Shown: positions 1 to 49,169, counted from the first letter of the stretch. The stretch is DNA of 64,000 bases from Nansenia antarctica (GCA_963989245.1 OZ022340.1:50039054-50103053), one strand, 5' to 3'. Notes: generated from the letters alone by a model not told the origin. Numbers and translations are program-made.

Positions 1-1201
1 AGTAACTGGTCAAAATAACAGATAAATCTTCTGTGAAGTTGTCAAAACAAGTTTTCTTATATAAAGATAAGAGTGATTCGAATGGGATTTTACATGCAGT
101 GTAGGCTACAGTAAATGGTATGCCTAATTGCAGTGTAACTGAGTAAACAAACTTACAAACGTAAGTAAACTAAGTAAACAAACAGAGAAAGTGGTGTTCA
201 TCATTCATGGTTGAGATTCATTCATTCTCATTCATTCTTTACCCTGGTTTGTGGTAGCTTATGTTTACTACTAGAGCACAATCGAATAATCCTTTATGAA
301 AATGTAGATAATAATAATAATAATAATAATAATAACTTTATTTGTATAGCGCTTTTCCTGCAAACGTTGCAGCTCAAAGTGCTTTAATCATTATATAGGT
401 GGCATGTCATTGAACCATAACTCCATTCATAAAGAAACAACCTTCATATTTGTTATGAAATTGTTTCCTGCAATCGTCAACAACAGGGTCCTGAACTGAA
501 CCTCTCCTTGCAGAATTTATGAGCTGCACATGATTCCAGTTCAAAGTCTCCACCAACAGCCCGAGAGTTTACTCTAAGATACCCATCTTAGACAACACAG
601 AGATAAAGCTCAACTACGCACGTAAAGGTTTAAAAACAGAGAGAAATCATGATGGAAAAAACGGTAGCCTTGAACCAGGATCTCAAAAATACAGTCCTTT
701 CCAATGAGGCCAGAGAAACACCTTTATAACAAAAATGTTACACAACCATATTGTTTCAGCACGTTTTACCACTAGCTGAACTCAACAACAAAAAGTGAAT
801 GAAAATGCTTAAACTTGTGCTCAGCTTTCAGACATTCTCAAGCATTTAGGTCAGTGAACGCAGATGGACCTTGTTTAAAATATTCAACAACAACTTGACA
901 CAATGACTTAACAGATATATTGCTTTTGTCAAACTGAAATGGACTGCAAACCCATTGGATTGCGGCACTACTTTGATTTCCTAAACACACAAAAAGAGCA
1001 AAACATGTGGATATCCTATTGGCCCCTTGGAGTCAAAAATCTGGTATAATCTGCATTTGCTAGCTCTACTTTTTCCCATGTATTGATCTAACCTGAAAAG
1101 AAACCTTGAAAAGAGATCCACAACACTGAAGTTGGCTACGTGCCAAAACATAAAGAGACGACAACAAGCATTCAGACTGCTCCAGTTCTCATGAGTATGG
1201 A

Positions 1202-1242
<41 letters not shown>

Positions 1243-1931
1243 CCGCACTACCTGGGTTGGAGTCAACTGAATTTAAATCCAATCAATTCAGAAAAAATTG
1301 CACTTACAATGCAATCATTCCAACTGTGGCATTCATTTAAAAAATGTTGAACCCTAGCCCTAATCAAAAAAAATGTTTAATGTTCTAAATTCAAATTATT
1401 TCCAGAATTGGCTGAATTGAAATCATCCCGACCCCAACTCTGAGCCGTCAAACGCTCAGGAGCTTTATTCCCCCCCGGCTACATATTAGAGCTGATGATC
1501 TTCTACCAAACAGTAGCTAGCTGCTAATAGGAAGGAAAGAAGGGTGCCAAGGCTTTAATACCGGTGTCAACTGCAAATTACAGGTTTCTTCCTCCCTCCC
1601 TCCCCTTTCTGGAGCAATGCTGTTGTTCACTCAAGTGTGATATGGGGTGGTGACACACGGATGTAATAAAGATAATGGAGGACAAATTCAGAGCATGCTA
1701 TCTAAACCATAAAACACCCTCAACTACACCCAGATGAGAACGTACCAATCAAATCCCATGCCGAACTGCTGTACATGAAAGAGAGGTTCGCCGACCATTC
1801 ATAGGAATTCTGAGAGGGATAACCTACATCTGAGAGCTTTAATAGGAGCTGACAGTCTAGTGAAAGTGGGACCTCCCCACCACCGGGTCTTCAACAGTCT
1901 GACAGGCATGAAAAGCTTCCGAAACTGTGGC

Positions 1932-2019
<88 letters not shown>

Positions 2020-2960
2020 AAACCTCAAATGTTCCTAATGAGACAGTCACTAATTGTGCTACCTCGGCCTTCTCACCCTCCTCCCCCACTCCACCCCCCG
2101 CTCTATTGGAATGCTGATTAAGCGGAGTTCACATTGCAGTGATACTGTGTGTCTACCAGTAGGCCTGTTATAATATAAATACAGCCCCAGGGGCAGGAAC
2201 AAGGGAGCTGATGAAGAGTGGAGTTAAGGTGAGCGACTCTCTCTATCCTCCTTTCTCCTCAGAAACCAGAGACTACCTCCACCCCGCCCCGCCCAACCCC
2301 CTTCACCCCCACCCTGACCACCCTCCCTCTACCCCGTCCTCCCCCCACCCCCAGCCCCCTCTGCAGCATCTCAGCATGTGCAGTCCCGTCCCGCCTCAGC
2401 TTTGCTCATGTAAACAAAGATCATTCCATTTCTGGTTCTTCCAGTACCATTGTAGTCCAGCAGGACTATTATAATACCGCCCTCTTTCTTCCTGAAAAAC
2501 AACAAACCCCCTCTAAGACAAACACCCTGGCTAGCTGTGGAAGGAGACCCCTCCGTCTTCCTTACAGAGTCAGCTCAGGAGACGCCGAAGGGTCGGGTTG
2601 GGTCAGGTTCTCCCAGCAGCTGTGGCAGAGCCCCGTCGGGCCCGGTGAATCACCCTAGCAGAGCAAGGTAAACGTGGACGTGGACTCCCACCGGCCGTCT
2701 TTGCACTCAGTGCACTGCAAAGAGAAAATGAGGACAGAGGGAGAAAGCTGGCGCGCTGCCTGGTCTGATGTTTCCAAATCAAGGCCTTCACCTGGCAAGA
2801 CATCTCATCAGTGTGTACAAAGTAGCAATCCATCATCCCATGGATGGGACGTCTGCCAACAGCAGTAAAGCTGCTATAGAACAGATGACTGTGATTATGT
2901 CTCAATATAAACTGGATGATTTTTTTTTTTTTTTAGAGGGAGTAAAGCATTGTACATATA
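1..2960. other. Intergenic sequence downstream of smarca4
   Basis: No gene is supported. Besides the tail repeat at 300-390, it has a GT run (1203-1241), a GA run of about 90 bp (1931-2018) and a C-rich patch (2270-2360). Open frames over these runs are artefacts. Confidence 0.55.
300..390. repeat. SINE/LINE tail with (AAT)n
   Basis: An (AAT)n run precedes TTTGTATAGCGCTTTTCCTG and CAAACGTTGCAGCTCAAAGT. Relatives lie at 41818-41880 (inverted), 12130-12205, 16405-16450 and 62045-62112. Confidence 0.65.
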
Positions 2961-3636
2961 CAGTGCCTTGCAAAAGTATTCACCCCCCTTGGCTTTTTAC
3001 CTATTTTATTACATTACAACCTGTAATAAAAAATAAAAAAAAATTATTTGATGAATCTGCACAAAATAGTGTTAGTTTTTAAATGAAATGAGAAATATAT
3101 AAAAAAAGAATTTAAAAAAATAAAGAACTGAAAATTGGCATGTGCATATGTATTCACCCCCTTTGTTATGAAGCCCCTAAAAACTTCTGGTGCAACCAAT
3201 TACCTTCAGAAGTCACATAATTAGTGAAATGAAGTCCACTTGTATGCAATCTAAGTGTCACATGATCTGTCAGTATATACACACCTTTTCTGAAAGGCCC
3301 CAGAGGCTGCAACACCTAAGCAAGAGGCACCACCAACCAAACACTGCCATGAAGACCAAGGAACTCAGGGTTGGGTTATAAAAAAAATTGCTTTAGCAGT
3401 ATGCTTGGGGTCGTTGTCCTGCTGGAAGGTGAACCTCCGTCCTAGTCTCAAATCACTTATAGACTGGTACAGGTTTTGCTCAAGAATATCCCTGTATTAA
3501 GCACCATCCAAAACTAACACTATTTTGTGCAGATTCATCAAATAAAATTCTGATTAAAAAAATGTTTAAATTACAGGTTGTAATGTAATAAAATAGGTAA
3601 AAAGCCAAGGGGGGTGAATACTTTTGCAAGGCACTG
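2961..3636. mobile_element. Internally deleted Tc1/mariner element
   Basis: The terminal inverted repeat CAGTGCCTTGCAAAAGTATT is present at both ends with TA duplications (2959-2960 and 3637-3638). At 676 bp it keeps outer parts of a Tc1-type element but no transposase catalytic domain. Confidence 0.9.
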
Positions 3637-4509
3637 TACACTTGTTGTTTTGGTTTTTTACAATATGACAAGATTCTGCCTTTCTTCCTGGCCTTGGACA
3701 GTAGGATAAGTTAGGTATTCAGGAGAGAGATCGGATTAAGAGCACAATGTATCTTCTTCCCATGGACGGACTGAAGGTTTGTGTTGGCTGACACTCAAGG
3801 CTGTTTGTGTGTGTAGATGTGTGTTGACATATACAGTATAACTACTGTGAGAGCATTCCTTTAAGCATCTGTAAGCGATCCTAAAACTGTTGTTTGTTAT
3901 AATATACCAAATTCTATTATAGATATTATCGAGTGGACTCGTCAACACTTTCGTACTAAGCAAAAGCTTTTTGCTCATTTGCGCGACTTGTGAATTGCCG
4001 ACATGCGGCCCTTTTCACCAGACCGTGTCGCAACACAGTACACACCCTCTGTAAGGAATCCCGCTAGAATGATCTACCGTCCAACACGACTGACCTTTCC
4101 TGCCTTCCCAATCCAACACTCTTGATCACGCTCAAACCACAACAGTCATCCTGTGTAGACAAAACACTCCCATCATCTCCTCCAGAACAACTCCTCAGCT
4201 CATATCAGACTGACTTCAACGGAGACAGCTGTCCTTGCTACCAGAGACACACCACAGTGATGAAGCTGACCGCCACCCCTCCGTTCTCTCTTCCTCCTGG
4301 ACCGGGTTCACTGACGAAACCATCAGAACCAGATCCTGCCAATCAGAGACGGGCATTTCAGCTGTGCTTCCGCCCTGGTAGGATACCATCAGGCCTGTTG
4401 CCCCAAATATAGAAATAACCTAGCTGTCACCTAGCCAGGAGTCTATAATACCCCCATACAATCACAACACAACACACACAGTGGAAAATAAGCAAAACAC
4501 ACGTGCGCA

Positions 4510-4557
<48 letters not shown>

Positions 4558-4830
4558 AAGATAAGCCTTCCTAGAAATTCCTGATATCATCATGCTGTGC
4601 GGGTTGCACTTTAGAGCCTGTCCCAACGAGCCTCCAGCCTGCTTAAGGAGAGCCTCTCACACAGCAGACACACTGAGGGACGACCTTGACTGTTTGGACA
4701 GGTGTGGTGGCGTGCGTCCCAGGCAGACAGGGAGGCTGTGTGAGGGGAGGCCGGAAATGGCTGTCAGGGTCAGAGTGACCTTTACAGGAAGAGACCGTGG
4801 CCAAGCACTTAAAACGACAACCTTGCTTAA
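3637..4830. other. Intergenic sequence with a CA microsatellite
   Basis: No gene is supported. A CA run of about 45 bp lies at 4508-4554. Confidence 0.5.
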
Positions 4831-5117
4831 ATGGTAAATAGTAAATGGACTGCACTTATATAGCGCCTTTATCCAAAGCGCTTTACAACGGTCTCTCATT
4901 CACCCATTCACACACATTCACACACCAATGGCGGCAAGCTACCAAGCCACTTCACCTATGCAAGGCGCCGGCCCGCTCACTGGGAGCAATTTGGGGTTCA
5001 GTGTCTTGCCCAAGGACATTTCGACATGTGGCCAGCCGGGGCTTGAACCGCCGATCTGCCAACCTTGCGATCATTAGACGGCAGCTCGACCTCCTGCGTC
5101 ACAAGCGCCCCAGGGCT
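4830..5117. repeat. Dispersed SINE/MITE-like repeat, plus orientation
   Basis: It starts with TATATAGCGCCTTTATCCAA and contains GGGAGCAATTTGGGGTTCAG and GGCTTGAACCGCCGATCTGC. An inverted, partly deleted relative lies at 8571-8757. Family not named. Confidence 0.7.
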
Positions 5118-5399
5118 TAAAATACATAATTCAGCTAGCATACGAGGGAAGCCCTCACTTAGTGGTCAGTGTTTTGTTTATAGTGACTACTTTCAAAGAC
5201 AAAACAAAAATAATCTTCGACCGATGTTTTTCCACCCAGAGGCTGTTCCTGTACTGGTATACATTGTCTGGTCTGGTTGAGAGGGCCACCTAGTGGCCAT
5301 AACAGATAAGTGCAACATTCAGAGGTTGAGTCTGCTCTCAAAATCGACACAAAATGAATAACATGTCATCCTAAATGGAAACAAAGAAAGACAACGTAG

Positions 5400-6216
5400 G
5401 TTTTTATTATGAGATGCCTTTATTGTACTTTTTGGAATCCAGTGACACAGACGCCCCCCTTCACAGACGCGAGACAGAGTCCCTCCCCGTCCTCCCTCCC
5501 TCCCCAGTTCACACACAGCCTGCCGTAGGCCTCAGGGCCCGGGGGGTGGGGAAACGTACCGTGATCCCGCGTAGCTTGTACTCTTAAATTAAACATAGAG
5601 AGATAATAGAACAACACATCCAGGTGCATTTCCACGTACACACACGACATGCATTCAAAGGGACTTAAGAAACAACAGCGACTCTGGTTCACACAAAACA
5701 GCAGCTGTCTCGAAAGGAAAGGAAGTGACGACAACAAAGAAAAAAAAAGAAAAAGAAAAAAAAAAAAAATAGGAAAAAAGAATCACTTTAAAAAAAGAAA
5801 AAAAATAAGTCTGTCAACTCTGCCTGTGGTCCACGATCGGCCTGCTGTCCCAGTTCTGTCAATCCTCATCACTTTAAGGAGAAAACTAATAGGCAAAAAG
5901 ACACAGTCCTACTATTCCTACCCGGGGGGTTTGCCTGCTTTAAATATGGAGGTGATTTTCCTTGTACGTTTCTTCTTCTTGATTTTGGTCTTTTGTTTGT
6001 TTGTTTGTTTGTTTTTAAAGGTTTTCGAATTGAATTGAATTAGAATTTTTTAAATCATCATTGAATACATTTTGTGTCTCACTAAAAATCAGCTCATCTA
6101 GGTAAAACTAGGTCCCTCTCTCCGCTGGCTCGCACCCCGCTGCAGAATCTAAGTAAAATATATATAAGCTCCAGTCGAGGGTCTTGGTGGGTTTGGTTGG
6201 TCCCATCAGGAGTGGC
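5400..6216 (-). terminator. smarca4: smarca4 3' untranslated region and polyadenylation signals
   Basis: About 0.8 kb of T-rich (sense A-rich) sequence follows the stop codon. On the minus strand AATAAA occurs at 5419-5424 and again at 5403-5408, so cleavage probably falls near 5390-5400. The 3'UTR contains an A-rich run (sense T-rich) at 5740-5810. The exact cleavage site is inferred. Confidence 0.6.
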
Positions 6217-42116
<35,900 letters not shown>

Positions 42117-42164
42117 CTCTCAGCCGAGTCCAGGAATGTGTGACGGCAGCAGTCAGGCACCACT
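42117..42164 (-). other. smarca4: smarca4 5'UTR part of the first coding exon
   Basis: The bases between the start codon and a CTGCAG splice acceptor (acceptor AG at 42165-42166) form a short 5' leader. This implies at least one upstream non-coding exon. Confidence 0.6.
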
Positions 42165-43775
42165 CTGCAGAGAGAGGACAGGACAGACAGACAGACGAGG
42201 GATGAGCCCCTTACCAGCATTCATACAACCAACCCACTAGCTTCATGTCCAGCTAGTGGGATGAGGACATCAAAATCTCAAGCTTTTGTGTTTTCTCCGA
42301 TACGCACTGCAGTTCAATTCTGCTACCCAGCCACCTGTCTCACGTAGCCACATGTCAAAGATGATCCAGAATACAAAACAAGATGCACTTCTCTGCCCAT
42401 ATTATCATGGTTAATGAAGAGAAAGAGTAAGAGTTTTGTAGCCATTACAGAAGCAGTGTTGGGCTTTAGGTCAGGTAACAGGCTAGTGATGTGCATAATG
42501 TAGGCCTAGGCTATGTACCAAGATAACCTAGAAAGTCTGGGTAAAAGTCAATTCTATCCAAACACACACAAAACAACAAAGGGAAATAAACAAAAGTTAA
42601 CCACATAAGATAAGATGAGCTGAAACTGTGAAAGAGACATATCCCCGGCTGTCTCGGAGACTCAAAGCAGACAGTCAGCATTATTGAGAGTGTAAACAAG
42701 GGACCATGAGCTGCACATGGACTGGTAAACACTAGACTTTCTGAAACTAGAAAGTACAGCCCACATCTCCCACCCACCTCGCACCTGGTAGGCTATACCC
42801 AATACAGACTAACATTACAGCTTCAATCTCAATGTAGGTCATTCTAACCAATTGATTAAGCATCTCAATTCAAAACAGAAGGTTTAAAGACATCGAAGTT
42901 TTGCTTTTTCAGCTACAAACTGTAGTGTGAACCTGACTTACTTAGAAATTAAATAGATGTGACTTTGACCAGCTTCCACCTAGGCCTAGTTACTGTCCAC
43001 GTAATGCGAGGTGCACATACTGAATTCACACAAAATAAATCAGGCATAAGAGCTAATAGTGTGTATTTGCCAGCCTCTTTAAAGATTAAATAGGACGTTT
43101 TGTTCATAACATGAGCTGTTTTCCCTTCCCGTGATAGTCAGGCCCCATAGAGATAGCCAGCTAGCATTGTTAGCTTTCTAAATAAAAAAAAGTGTCAGCT
43201 ACAAAACAAAACATTCGTTATCTGTCCAACAACACAGTCTCATAGGATACGAAATGAGAACCCGTTCCCTCGCCTGTTGGCTACACGTGTAACCACCTGG
43301 AACCCAATTATCTTCCAATTAAATACGATTAAAACGAAGACAAAAACACAAAGAAACCACGACCAGTCAGTTAGCAGATACCCTAGTCTGTTAGCCGACC
43401 ATGCTGTCGGGTTTGGCTTCACTGTTATAATCGCTGTTCTGTTCTGTTTAGAAGTCTTCAGGTGGGATGGGAAATAAGTTCAGAAAGTAGATGTTCCACT
43501 CTCTGCGTTGATTGATCCGTCCCGCGTCCCGTCCCCGTGGCTCCGTCCACCCTCTAGCTCGTCTCGACATTTCCACAAACCCATTTCATTCATTGCTGCT
43601 GCAGCAGACATGTCGGTCCTCTCCCCTTAGCTTAGCTTAGCTCCCGTTCTTCAAACCACACGGACCATAAGAGCGAACGAACTCTATTGAATTTTACAAC
43701 AATAATATTCACGGCGAGTACATTGACATTCACAAAGCGTTTTGATGAAAAATAACCGAATCACCGCTGACTTAC
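42165..43775. other. smarca4 first intron, no gene seen
   Basis: This is unique-looking AT-rich sequence. I see no open frame with family resemblance, no large tandem repeat and no clear transposon ends. It becomes GC-rich towards 43500. Confidence 0.5.
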
Positions 43776-43885
43776 GGGCAGTAAATTGACGTTCAGCCGG
43801 TTATGTCCCTTCGTTTTTCCTCAGCTAGCCAGAAACAAAGAGCGACCTAGCCAGTTGGCTGTTTTCCCTCTCGCCCCCCCCTTCC
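43776..43885 (-). promoter_or_regulatory. smarca4: Candidate smarca4 non-coding exon 1 and core promoter area
   Basis: On the minus strand a GC-rich block ends with a strong donor, GTAAGT, whose GT lies at 43774-43775. Spliced to the acceptor at 42165 it would give a non-coding first exon. The surrounding 43500-43900 is the most CpG-rich intergenic stretch here. An inverted-repeat element begins at about 43900, directly upstream. The transcription start is inferred. Confidence 0.4.
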
Positions 43886-43899
43886 CTTTTCGTCTGATT

Positions 43900-44021
43900 C
43901 TGGGTGTGTTCGTAAATACACTCTGGAAATCTGATCGGCACTCATGGAATGCCTCTGGTCCAATCAAATGACTCGATCCGCTTATGACGTTGAACCCAGA
44001 GCGAATTTACGAACGCAGCCC
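43900..44021. mobile_element. MITE copy B, upstream of the smarca4 promoter
   Basis: It has the same ends as copy A (TGTTCGTAAAT...ATTTACGAACGCAG) and is flanked on both sides by GTCTGATTCT. It lies just upstream of the candidate first exon of smarca4. Confidence 0.8.
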
Positions 44022-44159
44022 AAGTCTGATTCTATCGCCGAGAACTGCCTTGACTACAGGAGCAGCGAGTCTCCAGCGCCCCCATCCACACGCTCATCCC
44101 CCCGTGAACGCAGTCACAACGCATGCCCAATGAAGGCCCCGCTGCAGAGAGGAATGTAG

Positions 44160-45234
44160 GCGCAGTGTGCCGGTGTGGGGGATGGGTGTATCTACTACAA
44201 GTTCTAATGTAGCGCCAACATAAGGAGGGATGAAATGAGATGATAAGGGATTTAGTCTTTGAATACAATTGAACGCATTTATGACGTAGCTACATCTCAA
44301 TGTGTTTTTAGATGTGAGAATAATTTACTGCAGAACACTGCCACGTTTAACATTGTGTTGTAACGTTGCATAAGCAGGGCTGTTACAGTAAAGGCCGAGG
44401 ATATTCAATCAGTATGACTGTACCCAACGGTTGCACGTTATGTTTAAAAGGGCTGACCATGAAAGACAGGTTTGGAAACGAAATAGAGCAATATTTGCAT
44501 ATGTGAGATTGCGCCATGGGGATAGGATTATTACAGGTTTTAACATGAGCCAATAGTGGACTGACATGTAAGCACCAAAGCCAATCGGATGAGTGTGCGT
44601 TAACGTCGATGAGGAAAGCAGCGCCACTATGAGCCCAAGCGCTGTCTCGAATTCACTTTCATCACCGCTTGTGTCCATACCCGTCATTCAATACTAATAT
44701 AGGCTTACTACAAACACGCTGCCTTTGAAGTCTATTCACAACAAACATTGGTTGACTCAATTTACGAACGTTTTAATTGTGTCTGTCCCTAACAAATGAA
44801 TACATTATCGTTACTGTTTGTACTTGTAAAAGTGCTCCACCTAAAGTGTGTATGGTTGGATGACATCCATTTCTATTGCTATTTAGTCAATTTTAAATAA
44901 ACATTTAGATTGGCTTTTTGTACTTACCATCCATTATACATGGAATTTGCTGTACTAGTTAGTTAGTAATGAATGTTAGTCAGTTAATGCCATCTCTCAA
45001 TAAAGACAAGTTGAGAAACTGATATATCCTGCCGACATCATGTCATAAAGGAAAAGTTCCTAATCTCCAAAACAGTCATTATCCTCTTGTCTTGACTTGA
45101 GCAGTGTGTGGGTGGCTGCTTGAAATCTCACTGAGCCAGCTTAGAGAGAGAGGTGAGGTCAGTTTATTTAAGCCCTGGCATCTGGGCATGCTGGGAGGAG
45201 AGAACGCTCCAGAAGAGAGTGTTCCAGGTGGGCG
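44160..45234. other. Intergenic region between smarca4 and the sulfotransferase
   Basis: This AT-rich stretch has no coding signal and no clear transposon. The sulfotransferase promoter should lie in its last few hundred bases, but I see no convincing TATA box. Confidence 0.4.
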
Positions 45235-47176
45235 ATGGATACGACTCTCCGCTGGTTGTCCACCCAACTCTGGAGACACCGTGTGAAAGGTCTTATCTTG
45301 ACCTTGTGTGTGGCTTTGCTGCTAAGGCTCCTGGCTTCTCAGTCTCTGCAGCATCCAAGGTAAGACACAGACGTCTGTGTGTCTTTGTGTCCTTCTCTCA
45401 TACTCCCCTACCCACCAGTCTGAACTGTCTCTGGCTGGCAGATCTACCGCTGTAACAGATTTAGTTAATACACTCACAAAACTGCAATCGATCAGTTTAG
45501 AGTCAATGGTTATTGTAACAATGTAGGAGCATTGATTAATGGAAAGTGTTTGGTCATGGCAGTGAGCTGTAAAAGTGTCCTGCAGAAACAGACTTAACCT
45601 AGATGCTCTTGTTAATTGTTATTTATACTTTTAGTTCTCATCCTAACCATACCCTCTAACCCTTTTAATTGAAATCCCCCATTTCTCCCTATCCAAAAGC
45701 CATTCTTTTGGCCACAAAGGCCACAAAAGAAGACCTGTGCAAGAGAGAGGGAGCGATGCTCAGAACAGACCAACACCGCCCCACGAAAACCCCCAAGAGC
45801 CTAACAGAGGGAGGGAGGCTCCAACGCTCGGGCTGCAGTCTCAACAGGACCCCAGTGAGTTTACCATTCAGAGGAGAAGGAAAAACCCTATACCTGTCGC
45901 CTTCCTCAAAACACACAAGACTGGAAGCAGCACCGTCCAGAACCTGATGTTCCGTCTAGGAGAAAGGGAGAGCCTCACGTTCGCCTTCCCCTACTACACC
46001 TACCAGTTCAGCTACCCAGATAAGTATGTATGGGCAACAGGGCTACTGGCTCCTTTTAGTGATTAAAACATTACATTAAGATGATCTCCTCTAGGAAAGA
46101 CTTTTCATTCATTTGATGAATACTATCTATTGTACTGCAACGTTCCACTTAAGGGTGCACCTGTAGAACATTTGGGGGCCCGTCAGGGATACCCAGAGTG
46201 GACATACAGATGCCTCTCGTTGCTTGGACGTGGGTCACCTTCTACCCCTCTCTGTGGTTCCAGGTTTCGGGCAGAGTTCGTGGACGAGCTCCCACCAGGC
46301 TCCTCCCAGTTTGACCTGCTCTGCAGCCACATGCGCCTGGACCTGGACGAGCTGAGACAGGTGATGCCGCGGAACACCGTCTACACCACCCTGCTGCGCG
46401 ACCCTTTTCGAACCTTCGAGTCCGTTTTCACCTACTACACCTCGGCGGTACCGGCGTTCACCCACGCCAAGAGGGCCGCCGATGCGGCGCACAACAGGAA
46501 GTCGCCGCTTTCCGTCTTCCTGGAAGCCCCGGAGTCGTACTGGGACCCCAAAGAGACGAGGGACAGCCTGGCCAGGAACCCCATGACCTTCGACCTGGGC
46601 CTCAGTAGCCAGGGGTGGAACGTGTCCTGGCCGGCTCAACTCGCGCAACTGGAGGAAGCCTTCCAGCTGGTGATGATCGCCGAGCACTTTGACGAGTCCC
46701 TGGTCCTCCTGGGGGCGCTGCTTCAGCTGGAGCCCGAGCAGCTGGCCTACGTGCACCTGAACCCCCGCTCCGCCTCCGACGTCACCCCGCTGGACGAGGA
46801 CACCCGGGCCAGGCTCCGAGTGTGGAACAGCCTGGACGTGCTGCTCTACGACTTCTTCCTGCAGGTGTTCCGGGAGAAGGCGGAACAGTACGGCGTGGAG
46901 AGGCTGAGAAGGGAGGTGGAGCAGCTGAGGGCCTCTACGGAGAGGGTCAGGCGGAGGTGTGTGGCCAGGGAAGGGGTGCTACCGGGGGAGCTGGAGGACC
47001 TGGTCAGGCCCCGGCAGACAGACACGGCCACCGTCCTGGGTTACGAGCTACGAGGGAACCTGACGCAGCAGGAGCAGAGTCTCTGTGTGCGGCTAGTGCT
47101 GCCTGAGCTCCAGTACCACTCGCACCTGTATTTCCAGCAGTACGGGCGGGACATGAGGTCCACACCTACAGACTAA
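45235..47176 (+). CDS. Galactose-3-O-sulfotransferase-like type II Golgi enzyme, three coding exons
   Basis: This gene probably transfers sulfate from PAPS to the 3-OH of galactose on glycolipid or glycoprotein glycans in the Golgi lumen. Exons are 45235-45359, 45700-46023 and 46264-47176, summing to 1362 nt (453 aa). Exon 1 encodes a short basic cytoplasmic tail and a signal anchor (GLILTLCVALLLRLLAS). Exon 2 has the 5'-phosphosulfate-binding motif FLKTHKTGSST (residues 110-120). Exon 3 has the 3'-phosphate-binding motif TTLLRDPFRTFES (191-203), AEHFDESLVLL, and NVS and NLT sequons. These are hallmarks of the GAL3ST1-4 family. I cannot assign which member it is. The second acceptor could instead be at 45730, also in frame, giving 443 aa; I prefer 45700 for its better pyrimidine tract. 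Reading is also open across part of intron 2, which could mislead gene finders. Confidence 0.88.
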
Positions 47177-47253
47177 GGTGTGATTGGAGAAAACACAACA
47201 CTGACAGTTTTGAACGTCACAACTCTTGGTATTTATACAAAATGTGTATAGAA

Positions 47254-47259
47254 AATAAA
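47254..47259 (+). terminator. Polyadenylation signal of the sulfotransferase gene
   Basis: AATAAA lies 78 bases after the stop codon and is followed by an A-rich run. The 3'UTR is therefore very short. Confidence 0.65.
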
Positions 47260-47299
47260 ATGTAAAAAAAACATTACAAAAGACTTTCTTTCAAAGCAT

Positions 47300-48233
47300 T
47301 AACTTTCCATATTTCGAATATTTATTCAGAAAAAAATACAGGGCGATATCAACCGCATACAGATCGAGAGAATGTGCATCTTATGAACTGAAGTATTTTC
47401 AAGCCGATCCTTGTATAGACCTCACACAACCCTGTGGAAAAAAATCATTCCACACACTTTGCCAAGGAAAACAAATTGATTCCTAACAGCATGGCGTTGT
47501 GTACGTCACATGGCCTACGGAATCCAATTTCCTAATCCATTCACACACAGCACACATCCTGTCACATGACGTCAAACAGCAGATCTGTCACCCTGTCCTA
47601 TAGTCTGATGCTTAACCAATGTTGAAACATGCTTGTAGACTATTGGACAGAGCTGTATACACAATTATGAAAGAAAGTAAGTGCTTGTAGCTTTCAGCAG
47701 AGCATAGAGATCCAGTCAGATATACTGTAGTCTCTTTTCCCACAACCATGAGCTGTTCTATTTAATGTACAGTGTGTGTCTAAGTATTATCCTTCATGTA
47801 ACACAGTAAACAATTAAGTTGAAGGAAGAAAAGCCAATGCAAGAAACAACCTCAAAAACATACTAATCATATTAAAATCTTTGTAAAAAAGAATCATGTA
47901 AAAAAACCTTCAATTAAAAACAATCAGATGTCAATATGTCGTCCCCCCCCCCCCCCCCCCCCCACTAGAAACCAGCAAAAAAGAACTTACTTAAAACCAA
48001 TAAATACCATGAGAACAAGGTCATTGGCTGGTAATGGTTGCCATGCTTTATTCAGAACGACCACCTTAGGTAATGCCTGTGGAGGTTGAGGATAGATGCT
48101 GGTGCTGTGGGGCTGGTCCTTGTCAGTAGTTGCCACCATGGAAGCACAGTTCAATGGCTGCGTAGGTGTGTGCATGAGTAGATCTGTGAACAACGTTCAC
48201 TTCTCAGCAGGGCAGGTTCAGTCTCTGAGGTGT
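47300..48233 (-). terminator. atg4d: atg4d 3'UTR with polyadenylation signal
   Basis: Minus-strand AATAAA at 47321-47326 would end the transcript near 47300, some 40-60 bases from the end of the opposing sulfotransferase transcript. The UTR includes a homopolymer C run (sense G) at about 47943-47963. Confidence 0.55.
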
Positions 48234-49013
48234 TCATAGTAATACATACTCCTCCATGCTGCTACTGCTGTCACCGGTGTTGGCCCTGCTCAGCCTCCCA
48301 TTGGTCAGGATGCGAGTGACAGTTGAGTTTGAGGGCCAATCACTCCCCTCCTCCAGCCCCCCGTCCAGCACCTGACTGTGTCCGTCTGAAAAGGTGAAGA
48401 TGGGGTACTTGGATGAGGAGAGAGCCTGGGGAAGACAGAGGGACGTATTAGACAACTACGCGACAAGAGATCCATTATGCCCGCGTTTTCTCTCTCTGAC
48501 AGGCAAGACTGTGTTGTAAGATTTGACATTAACTAAATAAGGCGATAAGAATTCACTTGAAACTTTGCAACATTGCGACCAAACCCACTAAAAGCCAGAG
48601 TGTTTGTAACCGTAAAGAAGGACATGTTTTGGAACAACAAAACACCTTCTTTACGGATACAAAGCACACTATTCATGCTCCTTTATCTCACAGCATATCT
48701 CTCAAGGGTATACAGCTGGATCCTGTCCAGGGATGAAACCTGTAACCAACCCGTTCTCCTGACCATGACTCCACACAGCCACACATACCGTGCTGACAGC
48801 TGAGCACAGAGACTCGAAGTCCTTCTGGCCCTTGGCATAGAAGCCTATGGTGCAGCTGGGGTCCATGCGACTGAAGCCCATTTTCCTGGGGCACTTACAG
48901 TGGAATGACTGCAGGGGGCGAGAGAGAGAGAGCAGAAAGTAAAGCGAGGTCCCATTATGGTCAGAGAGATTGGGGTTGAGGATGTGGAATATTCCAGGTT
49001 TTACAAGGTCTGA

Positions 49014-49053
<40 letters not shown>

Positions 49054-49105
49054 TGGCAACAACAAATGAGACCTCTACTATCCCCCTGTACTGTTTCTCC
49101 TTTGT

Positions 49106-49169
<64 letters not shown>

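Noticed and set aside
5649..6038. A 129-aa lysine-rich frame
   Set aside because: It lies in the A-rich antisense of the smarca4 3'UTR and has no family resemblance.
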